Source: Priapulus caudatus (lineage: Eukaryota; Priapulida; Priapulimorpha; Priapulimorphida; Priapulidae). From it: DNA of 25,941 nucleotides. This document shows positions 9,648 through 18,206 of the stretch, piece after piece (positions within the stretch are counted from its first letter, which is position 1; each line of letters begins with the position of its first letter). The notes beneath the pieces were generated by a model. The model saw only the letters and a program-made list of their open reading frames with translations. It made no database searches and had not been told where the DNA came from. The translations under genes and the position numbers were made by a program. The stretch is from assembly GCF_000485595.1 (NCBI RefSeq), contig NW_014577173.1, forward strand, positions 308,425 to 334,365, in the 5' to 3' direction.

Positions 9648-9838
9648 TGGGATGGCGAGGGTGGGATGGCACTGGGCCTGGCTGCGATGGCGAGGATGGC
9701 GATGGGATGGGATGGAATGATGGGATGGGATGTGATGGGATGTGATGGATATGGGATGGGATGTGGATAGAATGCGGTGCGATGGATGGGATGGATGGGC
9801 ATGAATGGGATGGAGTGAATGGATGGCATGGATACGGA
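9648..9838. repeat. GGATG pentanucleotide array, copy A
   Basis: Imperfect GGGAT/GGATG repeats inside the Helitron-like element. Minus-strand frames give His/Pro/Ser repeats only and should not be called genes. Confidence 0.9.
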
Positions 9839-10249
9839 GCCATGGATAGATCAGATAGTTAGATTTTTTTGGTATTTTCCTTTCAACCAGCGGTCACGGC
9901 GACTGAGTAACGCCCACTGATTTCTTCCGGGCAAACGCCGCGTATCCCGCTAGTTTTGAAATTACAAGCAGGATTTAACTTTCGTGAAGCAGTTGATAAG
10001 ACGTGACTTGGGGATCTGGAAAAAAATTCGTATAAATCTCGTTCCAAAATTAACCGTTCTGATTTTTCAGTAAAGATAGGTCATTCTTGAACGAGTTTAC
10101 AGACATTTTACAGTAGACTGTATGCACGTTCATTTGTAAATAATAGATTAACGAAGGTATGGAATAGCGATAATCGGATTTGTAGGATAAATGTTCAGTA
10201 TTCAATGTCTGTAGAATATGAATTTTTTCCCCATTTTTCTCCTGAAAGT

Positions 10250-10313
10250 AGGGGGGATGATTGTACACGTCATTCCCACCTCAATAAGTGAGGGTGGGAT
10301 ATATCCCCCCCGC
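10250..10313. repeat. G-rich/C-rich hairpin, copy A
   Basis: A GGGGGG run, then ATTCCCACCTCA, then ATAAG, then TGAGGGTGGGAT, then a CCCCCC run. The inner stem CCCACCTCA / TGAGGGTGGG is near perfect. It is kept in copy B at about 13989-14054. It may be the end of an older transposon; there is no evidence that it is a transcription terminator. Confidence 0.7.
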
Positions 10314-10572
10314 GCTATCTACGTCTCTGAGTCTGAGTAATTATAGGCCGCGCTGCAGCTCGTTCTAATTAAGATCCGGACTTAAATCGGATTACCGGAT
10401 CAAAGTATTGCTAACAAGCTCTCACCGTTATTTGTTACACATACACACGAGCTCCGGGTTACATACTATATTCTCCGGGTTACATACTATATATTCTATA
10501 CACACTCTCTCTCTCTCGTGACATGATCCACGGGTCGTGCCCGGCTTTGCGTGCCCTGTAATGCAGCCTTAC

Positions 10573-10613
10573 CTCTCGATCTTATGCAAGTGAGCGTTGC
10601 GTGTAGTTGTCTT

Positions 10614-10651
<38 letters not shown>

Positions 10652-11327
10652 CGCCGGCCTGCTCTGCAGCTTCCATCAGCCCGCCCCCGCCATCCACCGT
10701 CTTGCTCGGTATGAGAGGAGTCAGCGGCGCCTCGCCAAACGTGTCCTCACGCTCGGCCTCGTCGTCGACGCTATCCGTCGCCATGACAACGGGAGCCAAC
10801 GCCGGCGGCGCTGCGGTGCGCGTCTCGTCGACTGCCGGGCGAGCGACGTCGGCGTCGGCGTGCACTGCCGACGGCTTGCCGGGTAGAGCGCATGCGCGAG
10901 CTGCGCTAGGCTGGGCGATGTCGCGGGATAAGGAGGTCGTAGTGATTGATGCGACGTCGGCTTCCTCTGTGTCAGCACGCGGGACGACGGTCGCCGCTGC
11001 CGCCGCGCCGTGTCTCGTCATGTCGGCGAGACTCTCCCGCGAACGTTCCCCGCTCGTACCGCGAGAATCCGCAAAGAGGAAGCTTGCAGAGGAAGCCCCG
11101 TCCACCGCCTCGCCGTCACTTGCTTTGCTAGCCGCCGTCTCCTTGGAGGCGCCTACAGCCGCCGTCTCCTTGGAGACGCCAGCGTCGCTCTCGCACACAC
11201 GACTCGCATCGTCGCCCCCGCAGTCCGATGCGAGCGCCGCCTGTTGGCCGCTAGGTGGCGTCTCGTGCGTATGCGCGTCGGGTGGCGGCGCTGCTGCTGC
11301 GATGTCCGGGTCACGGTGATTATTCAT
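10573..11327 (-). CDS. Candidate coding exon of an alanine-rich protein, function unknown
   Basis: A 251-codon open frame starts at ATG (11327) in CAGCAATGAAT and runs to a consensus splice donor AG|GTAAGG at 10573/10572; without splicing it stops two bases into the intron. The exon would end in phase 2. Composition is Ala, Ser, Thr, Asp and Glu with few hydrophobic stretches, so it is probably disordered. It has a short internal repeat (VSKETAA / ASKETAA, about residues 51-66), an acidic stretch DDEAERED near residue 195, and a run of about 11 Ala encoded by (GCC)n near residues 227-237. No signal peptide, domain or family is recognised. Being GC-rich and open while its surroundings are full of stops supports a real exon. 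The opposite strand is also open over 240 codons, which weakens the case. Any downstream exon would lie to the left; I could not identify one. Confidence 0.45.
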
Positions 11328-11394
11328 TGCTGAGTAGCTAATGGCTGTGTGCCGCGGCTCTGTACGCAGTCACTGCACAGTGCGGGGGATGGAG

Positions 11395-11515
11395 CGGGAG
11401 AATGAAGGGGGAGGGGGGAGTGGGGGTCACGTTATCCTGAGTGGAGAGTGGAGAGTGGAGGGTGGAGAGTGGAGAGTGGGGAGTGGGGAGGGGGGAGTGG
11501 GGTCACGTTATCCTG
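11395..11515. repeat. GGAGAGT-rich expansion upstream of the copy A exon
   Basis: Degenerate GTGGAGA units sit between two copies of GTCACGTTATCCTGAG (11427-11442 and 11502-11517). Copy B has a single GGGTCACGTTATTCCGAG at about 15110-15127 and no such array, so this is a local duplication private to copy A. Relative to the minus-strand exon it lies about 70-190 bp upstream of the start codon. Confidence 0.8.
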
Positions 11516-11707
11516 AGAGAACGCGCTGTCGATACAAATAACGACTATATATCACTCTGTATATAAATATATATAGTTCAGGTTAGTAGCACTAATGGAG
11601 CTAGCCACGCGCATGTGCACAGTCGCCCGCTGTCTCTTCCCGTGGCCTAGGAGGGAAGCGACGTCCGCGTGTCGTTACTTCGATGCAATTACTAGCATCG
11701 ACGATTG

Positions 11708-11721
11708 CCACCAGGTGGCGT
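11708..11721. promoter_or_regulatory. CTCF-like motif, copy A
   Basis: CCACCAGGTGGCGT fits 13 of 14 positions of the animal CTCF core CCASYAGRKGGCRS. It lies about 380 bp upstream of the minus-strand exon start. A weaker match, CCGCTAGGTGGCGT, lies within the exon at 11248-11261. Binding is inferred from sequence only. Confidence 0.35.
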
Positions 11722-11877
11722 GCGAATAGCGCTCGCTTCCGACAGCTTACAGCGCTATTTTAGGCGCAGACGTCAGCGCTCGTAGATGCTCTTCGTACAT
11801 GCAATAAGCAGTTTCATGGCCGCATGCTGAAAATATTTAATTACAGCAGTTGTATTACTGAGCAGCGCGGGATAAAA

Positions 11878-11913
11878 TTAGAAAGAGAAACAGAGAGAGA
11901 GAGAGAGAGAGAG

Positions 11914-11943
<30 letters not shown>
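11878..11943. repeat. GA microsatellite closing copy A
   Basis: (GA)n with a short GAAA section, abutting the first minisatellite unit of copy B at 11945. This is the duplication junction. Confidence 0.95.
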
Positions 11944-11944
<1 letters not shown>

Positions 11945-12026
11945 ATGTAATACCTATATATACCTGTATGTAATACCTATATATACCTGTATGTAATACC
12001 TATATACCTGTATGTAATACCTATAC
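11945..12026. repeat. Minisatellite, four units (copy B)
   Basis: Same 21-23-bp unit as 6930-7985, but only about four clean copies. The size difference between the copies is roughly twelvefold. Confidence 0.95.
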
Positions 12027-12454
12027 GTATTTTTAGCTCTTGACTATAATATGTAGGTAAGCTGACCAGACACTTACGCACACTTACTTACACACTACTA
12101 ACCTAGACTTCCTCCGCACGTTGTTAGGCATGGGCTACGAGCTTATGGGCTCAGTAAGACGTGGACGCTTGGAGTAAGTCTACAATAACAGCGGATGAAT
12201 CGCTACAAGAGCGTATATCGCTTGCATGCACGCACAAGCGGCAACCTTCCTTCGATGCGTTTACGGCTGTAATCGCATATATACGGCACACACGCGATAC
12301 GAATGCAAGAAACTTCCACACGTGAGGGCAGGGCCGGGCTGAGTTAGCTAGTGACCGTGCTTCAAACTAGCCATACATGCGGTGTATCATAAATATTAAT
12401 GGGTTTTTGCGGTAGTTTGCATGGGGATGTTGGAGGGGGTGTCCCCCTCCCACT

Positions 12455-12815
12455 GTGTGGAATTGTTAAAAAGTTGCAATCTAAAAGCAATCAATTTTGG
12501 ACATTTTTATCATAATAAATCAGGAGATTTTTCCTCCTTTAGGGGGGTGTCCGGGGAACCTCCCCCGGAAATATTGTTGAAAATTTCTCTTAGATGCAAT
12601 TTCCTGCACTCTGAGGCAGCATTATTAAACAATCTTCATCACAATAATATCACTGTTGAGTTGAATATTTTTATCTTTGGGGACACCAAAGACTAAAATA
12701 CTTACTACTAAATCTGTGCTATATACATGTCCTCACTGGGGTTACCGGTGCAGACTTACTTAGGCAAAAATACCCTTGCCCTGAAATTTCTAGGGGGGGG
12801 GGCGATCGCCCCCTG
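12455..12815. repeat. Unclassified DNA-transposon-like repeat, copy B
   Basis: This is the counterpart of 8460-8878, with cleaner motifs: GTCCGGGGAACCTCCCCC near 12550 and a G-run plus GGCGATCGCC plus C-run palindrome at about 12793-12813. It breaks off after CCCTGTGATC, where copy A continues for about 165 bp. Confidence 0.4.
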
Positions 12816-13191
12816 TGATCGAGAATATACTTTCGGTCGGGTCTCAGCACCTCCATCCCCCCTCCAAAAAAGTGTGATAAAATTGAATTTTTCCCATTCA
12901 ATCTCCGTGAAAACTCAATAACCCAACTCTCAATAGGTCTATTCTCATCTAGCTATATATATAAAGTTGTTCAGCCGAATTAGTCCGTACTCGCATAACT
13001 AGAGAACTCCGCAGCCTAAAGGAAAACTAAAGATATTTTCAGAATCAGCACGTCTGGGAGGTGGTTCAGGCTATAACAAAAATTTTAAAAGGTTCAAAAG
13101 TTGAAAATTGATAAAAATTCTATTCATCAATAGATGGCGGTGCGTACAGATTAACATCACTTACGTGGGAATCCATAGTTTATATCCTTAA

Positions 13192-13265
13192 CGGCGCAGT
13201 GGCCTAATCGCTTGAACATCTGTCTCCTACACCGGGATTCCGGTTTCGAGTCCCAGCTGGGAAAC
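13192..13265 (+). other. tRNA-derived (SINE-like) Pol III promoter module, copy B
   Basis: Counterpart of 9431-9504. The A box reads TGGCCTAATCG and the B box GTTTCGAGTCC. It is followed by TTATTTTCCCTTTTTTCC. It lies inside the Helitron-like element, so the element either captured a SINE or carries it as an insertion. Confidence 0.55.
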
Positions 13266-13399
13266 TTATTTTCCCTTTTTTCCTTTTTTCCCTTTACCTA
13301 CCTCTTTAGTATGTATTAATTTTAATTTTTTACTTTTACTTTTACTTTTTTATTTTTAATGTCTTTTATCTTTTGATTTCTTATTATTTTTTACTGTTT

Positions 13400-13598
13400 G
13401 GGATGGGATGGGATGGGATGGCATGGGATGGCATGGGATGGCATAGGATGGCATGGCATGGGATGGCATGGAATTGCATGGGATGAGATGGGATGTTATG
13501 GAATATGAGATGGGATGGGATAGAATGCGGTGCGATGGGATGGGATGGGATGGCATGGAATGGGATGGATGGATGGATCCATGAATGGATGCATGGAT
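13400..13598. repeat. GGATG pentanucleotide array, copy B
   Basis: Cleaner GGGAT and GGCAT units than in copy A, grading into GGAT at 13560-13600. The minus-strand frame gives Ser-His-Pro-Ile-type repeats, again an artefact. Confidence 0.9.
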
Positions 13599-13988
13599 AG
13601 ATAGATAGTTAGATTTTTTTGGTATTTTCCTTTCAACCAAGCGATCACCAACTGAGTAACGCCACTGATTTCCCCAGGCAACGCCGGGTATCCCGCTAGT
13701 TTTGAATAAAGCAGGAATTTTACTTTCGTGAGCAGTGATAAGACGTGATTTGGGGATTTGGAAAAAAAATCGTATAATTCGTCCAAAATTAACCGTCTGA
13801 GTTTCAGTAAAATAATGTCATTCTTGGAACGAGTTACAGACATTTTACAGTAGATGTATGTCACGTTTCATTTGTGTAATAATAAATTACGAGGGTATGA
13901 ATAGCGATAACGGATTTGTAGATAAATGTTCAGTATTCAATGTCTGTAGAATATGAATTTTTTCCCCATTTTTCTCCTGAAAGTAGCT

Positions 13989-14054
13989 GCGGGGGGGTTG
14001 ATATAACGTCATTCCCACCTCAATAAGTGAGGGTGTGGATATATCCCCCCCGCT
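13989..14054. repeat. G-rich/C-rich hairpin, copy B
   Basis: GCGGGGGGG at the left pairs with CCCCCCCGC at the right, and CCCACCTCA pairs with TGAGGGTGTGG apart from one base. The outer stem is stronger than in copy A. Confidence 0.7.
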
Positions 14055-14290
14055 ATCTACGTCTTTGAGTCTGAGTAATTATAGGCCGCGCTGGCAGCTC
14101 GTTCTAATTAAGATCCGGACTTAAATCGATTACCGGATCAAAGTATTGCTAACAACTCTCGCCGTTATTTATTATACATACACACGAGCTCCGGAGGTTA
14201 CATACTATATATTCTATCACACTCTCTGCTCTTCATAACAATGATCCACGGGTCGCTGCCTGGCTTTGCGTGCTGTAATGGCAGCCTTAC

Positions 14291-14335
14291 CTCTCGATCT
14301 TATGCAAGTGAGCGTTGCGTGTAGTTGTCTTCACT

Positions 14336-14369
<34 letters not shown>

Positions 14370-15016
14370 CGCGGCCCAGCTCTGCAGCTCCATCAGCCCG
14401 CCCCGCCATCCACCGTCTTGCTCGGTATGAGAGGAGTCAGCGGGCGCCTCGCAAACGTGTCCTCACGCTCGCTCGTCGTCGCGCCTATCCGTAGCCATGA
14501 CAACGGGAGCCAACGCCGGCGGCGCGGCGGTGGCGCGTCTCGTCGGCCGGGTTCGGCGACGCGTCGCGCGTCGCGTGCACTGCCGACGGCTTGCGGTAGA
14601 GCGTATGCGCGAGCTGCGCTAGCTGGGCGATGTCGCGGGAGAAGGAGTTCGTAGTGATTGATGCGGTCGGCTTCTCTGTGTCAGCACGCGGGGCACGGTC
14701 GCCGCTGCCGCCGCGCCGTGTATCGTCATGTCGGCGAGACTCTCCCGCGAACTCCCCGCTCGTACCGCGAATCCGCAAAAGGAAGTTGCAGAGGAAGCCC
14801 CGTCCACCGCCTCGCCGTCACCTGCTTTGCTAGCCGCCGTCTCCTGGAGGCGCTACCGCGTCTCCTGGAGACGCCAGCGTCGCTCTCGCACACACGACTC
14901 GCATCGTCGCCACCGCAGTCGATGCGAGCGCGCCTGGTGGCCGCTAGGTGCGTCTCGTGCGTTGCGCGTCGGGTGGGCGCTGCTGGTCGATGTCCAGGTC
15001 ACGGGTGATTATTCAT
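14291..15016 (-). pseudogene. Frame-disrupted copy of the alanine-rich exon
   Basis: This is the copy B counterpart of 10573-11327. The start context (ATGAATAATCACC at 15016), the (GCC)n alanine run and the AG|GTAAGG donor (exon end 14291) are all kept. Several one- and few-base losses break the frame, leaving only fragments of 62-97 codons. The total is about 726 bp against 755 bp. The losses fall largely in short homopolymers and GC-rich runs, so uncorrected consensus error is as likely as true decay. Confidence 0.5.
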
Positions 15017-15307
15017 TGCTGAGTAGCTAATGCTTGTGTGCCGCGGCTCTGTACCAGTTACTGCACAGTGCGGGGGATGGAGCGGGAGAATGAAGGGAAG
15101 GGAGGGATGGGGTCACGTTATTCCGAGAGAACGCGCTGTCGATACAAATAACGACTATATTATCACCTGTATATAAATATATATAGTTCGTTAGTAGCAC
15201 TAATGGAGCTAGCCACGCGCATTGCACAGTCGCCCGCGTCTCTCCGTGCTAGGATGGAGCGGCACGTCCCGTGTCTTACTTTCGATGCCATACTAGCATC
15301 GACGTTG

Positions 15308-15321
15308 CCACCAGGTGGCGT
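15308..15321. promoter_or_regulatory. CTCF-like motif, copy B
   Basis: Identical to the copy A site (CCACCAGGTGGCGT) in a region where neighbouring bases differ between copies. Confidence 0.35.
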
Positions 15322-15477
15322 GCGAATAGCGCTCGCTTCGACAGCTTACAGCGCTATTTTAGGCGCGACGTCAAGCGCTCGTAGATGCTCTTGTTAGCAT
15401 GCAATAAGCAGTTTCATGGCGCATGCTGAAATATTATAATTACAGCAGCTGTATTACTGAGACAGGCGGGATAAAAT

Positions 15478-15592
15478 TAGAAAGAGAACAGAGAGAGAGA
15501 GAGAGATAGAGAGAGAGAAGAGAGAGAGAGAGAGAGAAGAAAGAGAGAGAGAGAGAGAGCGAGAGAGAACGAAGATAGCGTGAAGAGTAGAG

Positions 15593-15624
<32 letters not shown>

Positions 15625-15644
15625 AGAAAACGAAAGATAGCGGT

Positions 15645-15703
<59 letters not shown>

Positions 15704-15803
15704 GAGAGAGAGAGAAGAAGAGAGCGAGAGATATATATATATATAGAGAGAGAGAGACAGCGAGAGAGAGAGAGAGAAAGAGAGAAGAGATAGAGGAGAG
15801 AGC

Positions 15804-15850
<47 letters not shown>

Positions 15851-16007
15851 GAAGAGGAGAGTCAGAGAGAGTCAGAGAGATGAAGAGAGAGAGAGAGATA
15901 GGAAAGAGAGAGAGCGAGATAGAGACAGAGTCAGCGAGATAGAGATAGAGAGAGAGAGATATATAGGAAAGAGAGAGAGAGCGAGATAGAGACAGAGTGA
16001 GCGAGTT

Positions 16008-16051
<44 letters not shown>

Positions 16052-16097
16052 GAAAGAGAGAGAGAAGAGAGAAAGGAAAGAGATAGAGAGAGAGCGA

Positions 16098-16128
<31 letters not shown>

Positions 16129-16309
16129 TCAGAGAGATGAAGAGAGAGAGAGAGATAGGAAAGAGAGAGAGAGAGCGAGATAGAGACAGAGTGAGGCGAG
16201 ATAGAGATAAGAGAGGAGAGAGAGAGAGAGATAGGAAAGAGAGAGATCGAGATAGAGACAGAGTGAGCGAGATAGAGAGAGAGAAGGGGGAGAGAAAGAG
16301 AGAGAGAGA

Positions 16310-16346
<37 letters not shown>

Positions 16347-16437
16347 AGCGAGAGAGAGAGGGAAAATTAGAAGAAAGAAAGAAAGAAAGAAGAAGAGAGA
16401 AGAGAGAGAGAGAGGGAGAGAAAGAGGAAGAGGCGGT
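15478..16437. repeat. Long GA-rich tract closing copy B
   Basis: About 960 bp of (GA)n is broken by GATA, GAAA, GACAGAGTGAGCGAG and one (AT)n run at about 15731-15744. A larger unit of roughly 100 bp, containing GATAGAGACAGAGT, recurs at about 15918, 15985, 16180 and 16251, so part of it is a higher-order array. The 324-codon minus-strand frame is only Ser/Leu repeat. Confidence 0.95.
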
Positions 16438-16529
16438 GAGCATCCGTACAATTGTTTGATAGCAGATACACGAATACAGGTTGTGTAAATCTCATTAAAA
16501 AAGAAGGCAACTTTTTAATACCACATCGC

Positions 16530-16711
16530 GCGAGCACAGCGCACGCTCGCACACCACCACACCCACACCACACACAACGCACATCACACACACCACACCA
16601 ACACAACACGCGCGCACACACACACACGATCCACGTCACCACACACACACACACACACACGACACAGCAGAGAGAAAGAGAGAAAAGAAAGAAAGAGAAG
16701 GAGAGAAGAGG
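16530..16711. repeat. CA-rich block followed by GA-rich block
   Basis: Imperfect (CA)n at 16545-16663, then (GA)n/(AAAG)n at 16668-16711. The plus-strand frame through both is not credible as a gene. Confidence 0.9.
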
Positions 16712-17124
16712 CAGTAATAATGGCTACTCTATAATTCTTCTCATCTGCCTATCATATCTTATTGCTTATTCTTTACTCTTCCTCATTTCTATATTTATCC
16801 ATTCAGTTTTACGTACTCTGTTCCCTCGTTTCACTAGTTTTATCTTTCATATAACATCAACTCATCAGTGCGATCACGCTGTGTGTCATTTGTCGCCAAC
16901 ATCATAGCGAGATTGTAGATTGTAACATTAAAACATAGAGTAATGATATTACAGAAAACGGTCCTTTGAACTTCGTACAGGACTTGGATTAAATGAGAAC
17001 ATGCGACTACGCGACGCCATGCAACGTCAAGTACATATATAGCCAGTCGGGTGTAAGATACAGCTTCCTTACTATTTCATGTCGCCAATAATTCGTTTTC
17101 TCACACAATATTGCTTCTTCAGTC
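16712..17124. other. Unique stretch, no gene recognised
   Basis: AT-rich, non-repetitive DNA. It has short frames only, with no splice-site pair or known motif that I can support. Confidence 0.55.
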
Positions 17125-17192
17125 GGTTCTTGTCCGTCTGTCTATCTGCATGTCTGTCTGTCTGTCTTCTGTTGTCTGTCTGTCCATCTCTC
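17125..17192. repeat. (GTCT)n microsatellite
   Basis: Imperfect CTGT/GTCT units, with purest runs at about 17153-17166 and 17174-17184. Confidence 0.85.
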
Positions 17193-17274
17193 TACCTATC
17201 TTAGCTAGACAATATCTTTAATCTCACTGTGTGCCATCTCGTGCCGCTTCTCTTCTACACTATCCTGCTCACAG

Positions 17275-17299
17275 TATTCTCTTTCTCTCTCTATCTCTG

Positions 17300-17330
<31 letters not shown>

Positions 17331-17705
17331 TCTCTCTCTGTGTGTCTGTCTCTTCACACCACAGCAAATGCAGTTTTCGCGCGCTCTCCTCACTCACGGT
17401 CTATCTACTCACTGAGCGCGCGCTCGCTGCTCTCTCTCTCATCTGATCACCTCTCTGCTCTCTCTCGTCTGGCTCTTCTCCTCTCGGCTCTTCTCTTCGT
17501 CTCTTATCTCTCTCTCTCTCCGCTCTCTTCTCTCTCTGCTCTCTCTAGTTTCTCTCTCTCATCTGCTCGCTCTCTCTCTCTCTCTCTCTCCTCACTCGTC
17601 TCTCTCTCTATCTCTCTCTCTCTTATCTCTTCTCTCTCTCTCGCTCCTCTCTCTCTCTCTCTCGCTCTCTCTCTCTCTGCTCCGTACAACTCTATCTCTC
17701 TTTCG
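17275..17705. repeat. CT-rich pyrimidine tract
   Basis: Imperfect (CT)n with TCTG and CGCT interruptions. The 200-codon plus-strand frame is a Ser/Leu artefact. In composition the tract is the inverse of the GA tract 0.8 kb to the left, so the two could pair loosely. Confidence 0.95.
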
Positions 17706-18120
17706 TCTCGCTTTTACAAAATTATTTCTTCTTCATTCTTCTTGCCAAGCCAGTTTCTACGCGCGCAACCCTCGACACACACGCGTCTCGGGCTATATAG
17801 GCATTTTCATTCGACCTTTGCAGAGTATTGAGCGTTTTTCAGGGCTTTGATGGCTGTTGAAACTTGACAGCGGTCAAGCATGCGTACGAAATTCTTAATA
17901 GTTCTTCAAAACCTCTTGAATAAAATTGCGAACGTTTTATAACACTACCGAGTGTTGGTAAAGAGTCTCGACGGCACATACTACGCTCTGCGCTCTACCA
18001 CGCGCGTACAAACATACGCAAACATACTACACAGCACATTGGAAGTGATGTGCGCGTGTGCGTGTGTTCGTGTGCGCCGTGCCTGATGTTTGGCGTGCGC
18101 TGTTCGTGCGAGCGCGCGGT
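17706..18120. other. Unique stretch, no gene recognised
   Basis: Mixed composition with TGCG-rich DNA from about 18045. No exon or RNA gene could be supported. Confidence 0.5.
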
Positions 18121-18122
18121 GG

Positions 18123-18123
<1 letters not shown>

Positions 18124-18205
<82 letters not shown>
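18124..18205. repeat. (TG)41 microsatellite
   Basis: The longest perfect dinucleotide run in the window, uninterrupted, ended by CATGTGG. A likely highly polymorphic locus. Confidence 0.98.

Positions 18206-18206
<1 letters not shown>

Larger units (their letters stand above)
9172..9953 (+). mobile_element. Non-autonomous Helitron-like element, copy A
   Basis: The left end is A|TCTATCTATATATAC (TC at 9172) and the right end is GCGTATCCCGCTAG|T (CTAG at 9950-9953). Helitrons characteristically start TC, end CTRR and insert between A and T; all of these hold here, and the ends agree with copy B. A short hairpin candidate (GGGCAAACGCC) precedes the right end, as the family expects. At about 782 bp the element has no Rep or helicase frame. 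Inside it are a tRNA-like A/B-box module (9431-9504) and a GGATG array (9648-9838). The family call rests on the ends only. Confidence 0.6.
7986..11943. repeat. Tandem duplicated module, copy A
   Basis: From ATTTTTAGC near 7990 to the GA tract at 11878-11943, this stretch is repeated in the same order and orientation at 12027-15480. Shared landmarks include GACTATAATATGTA, GAAACTTCCACACGTGAGGG, the Helitron-like element, the GTGAGGGTG hairpin, the alanine-rich exon and GCCACCAGGTGGCG. Copy A is about 440 bp longer than copy B, partly through one block at about 8878-9040 and partly through scattered small insertions. It may be a real segmental duplication or two haplotypes placed in tandem by the assembler. 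Confidence 0.9.
12948..13699 (+). mobile_element. Non-autonomous Helitron-like element, copy B
   Basis: The left end is A|TCTAGCTATATATATAAAG and the right end is TATCCCGCTAG|T. The 3' hairpin is better kept than in copy A: CCAGGC / GCCGGG with loop AAC (about 13674-13688), some 8 bp before CTAG. Length is about 752 bp. It was probably copied along with the module rather than inserted independently, because the flanks are also shared. Confidence 0.65.
11945..15480. repeat. Tandem duplicated module, copy B
   Basis: This second copy of the 7986-11943 module is joined to it as GA tract, then four minisatellite units (11945-12026), then the shared unique sequence. It lacks the block found at 8878-9040 and the G-rich expansion found at 11400-11515 of copy A. 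It ends in a much longer GA tract. Its candidate exon is frame-disrupted. Confidence 0.9.

Noticed and set aside
10597-11319. The plus-strand 240-codon frame opposite the candidate exon.
   Set aside because: It lacks a matching splice donor and good start context, and it is probably the GC-rich shadow of the minus-strand frame; the strand choice remains an inference.
15477-16451. A 324-codon minus-strand frame, the longest in the window.
   Set aside because: It is a continuous Ser/Leu repeat produced by the GA tract, with no non-repeat sequence.
17229-17831. A 200-codon plus-strand frame that could look like a membrane protein.
   Set aside because: Its Leu/Ser hydrophobic runs come from the CT microsatellite; composition follows the repeat, not a transmembrane pattern.
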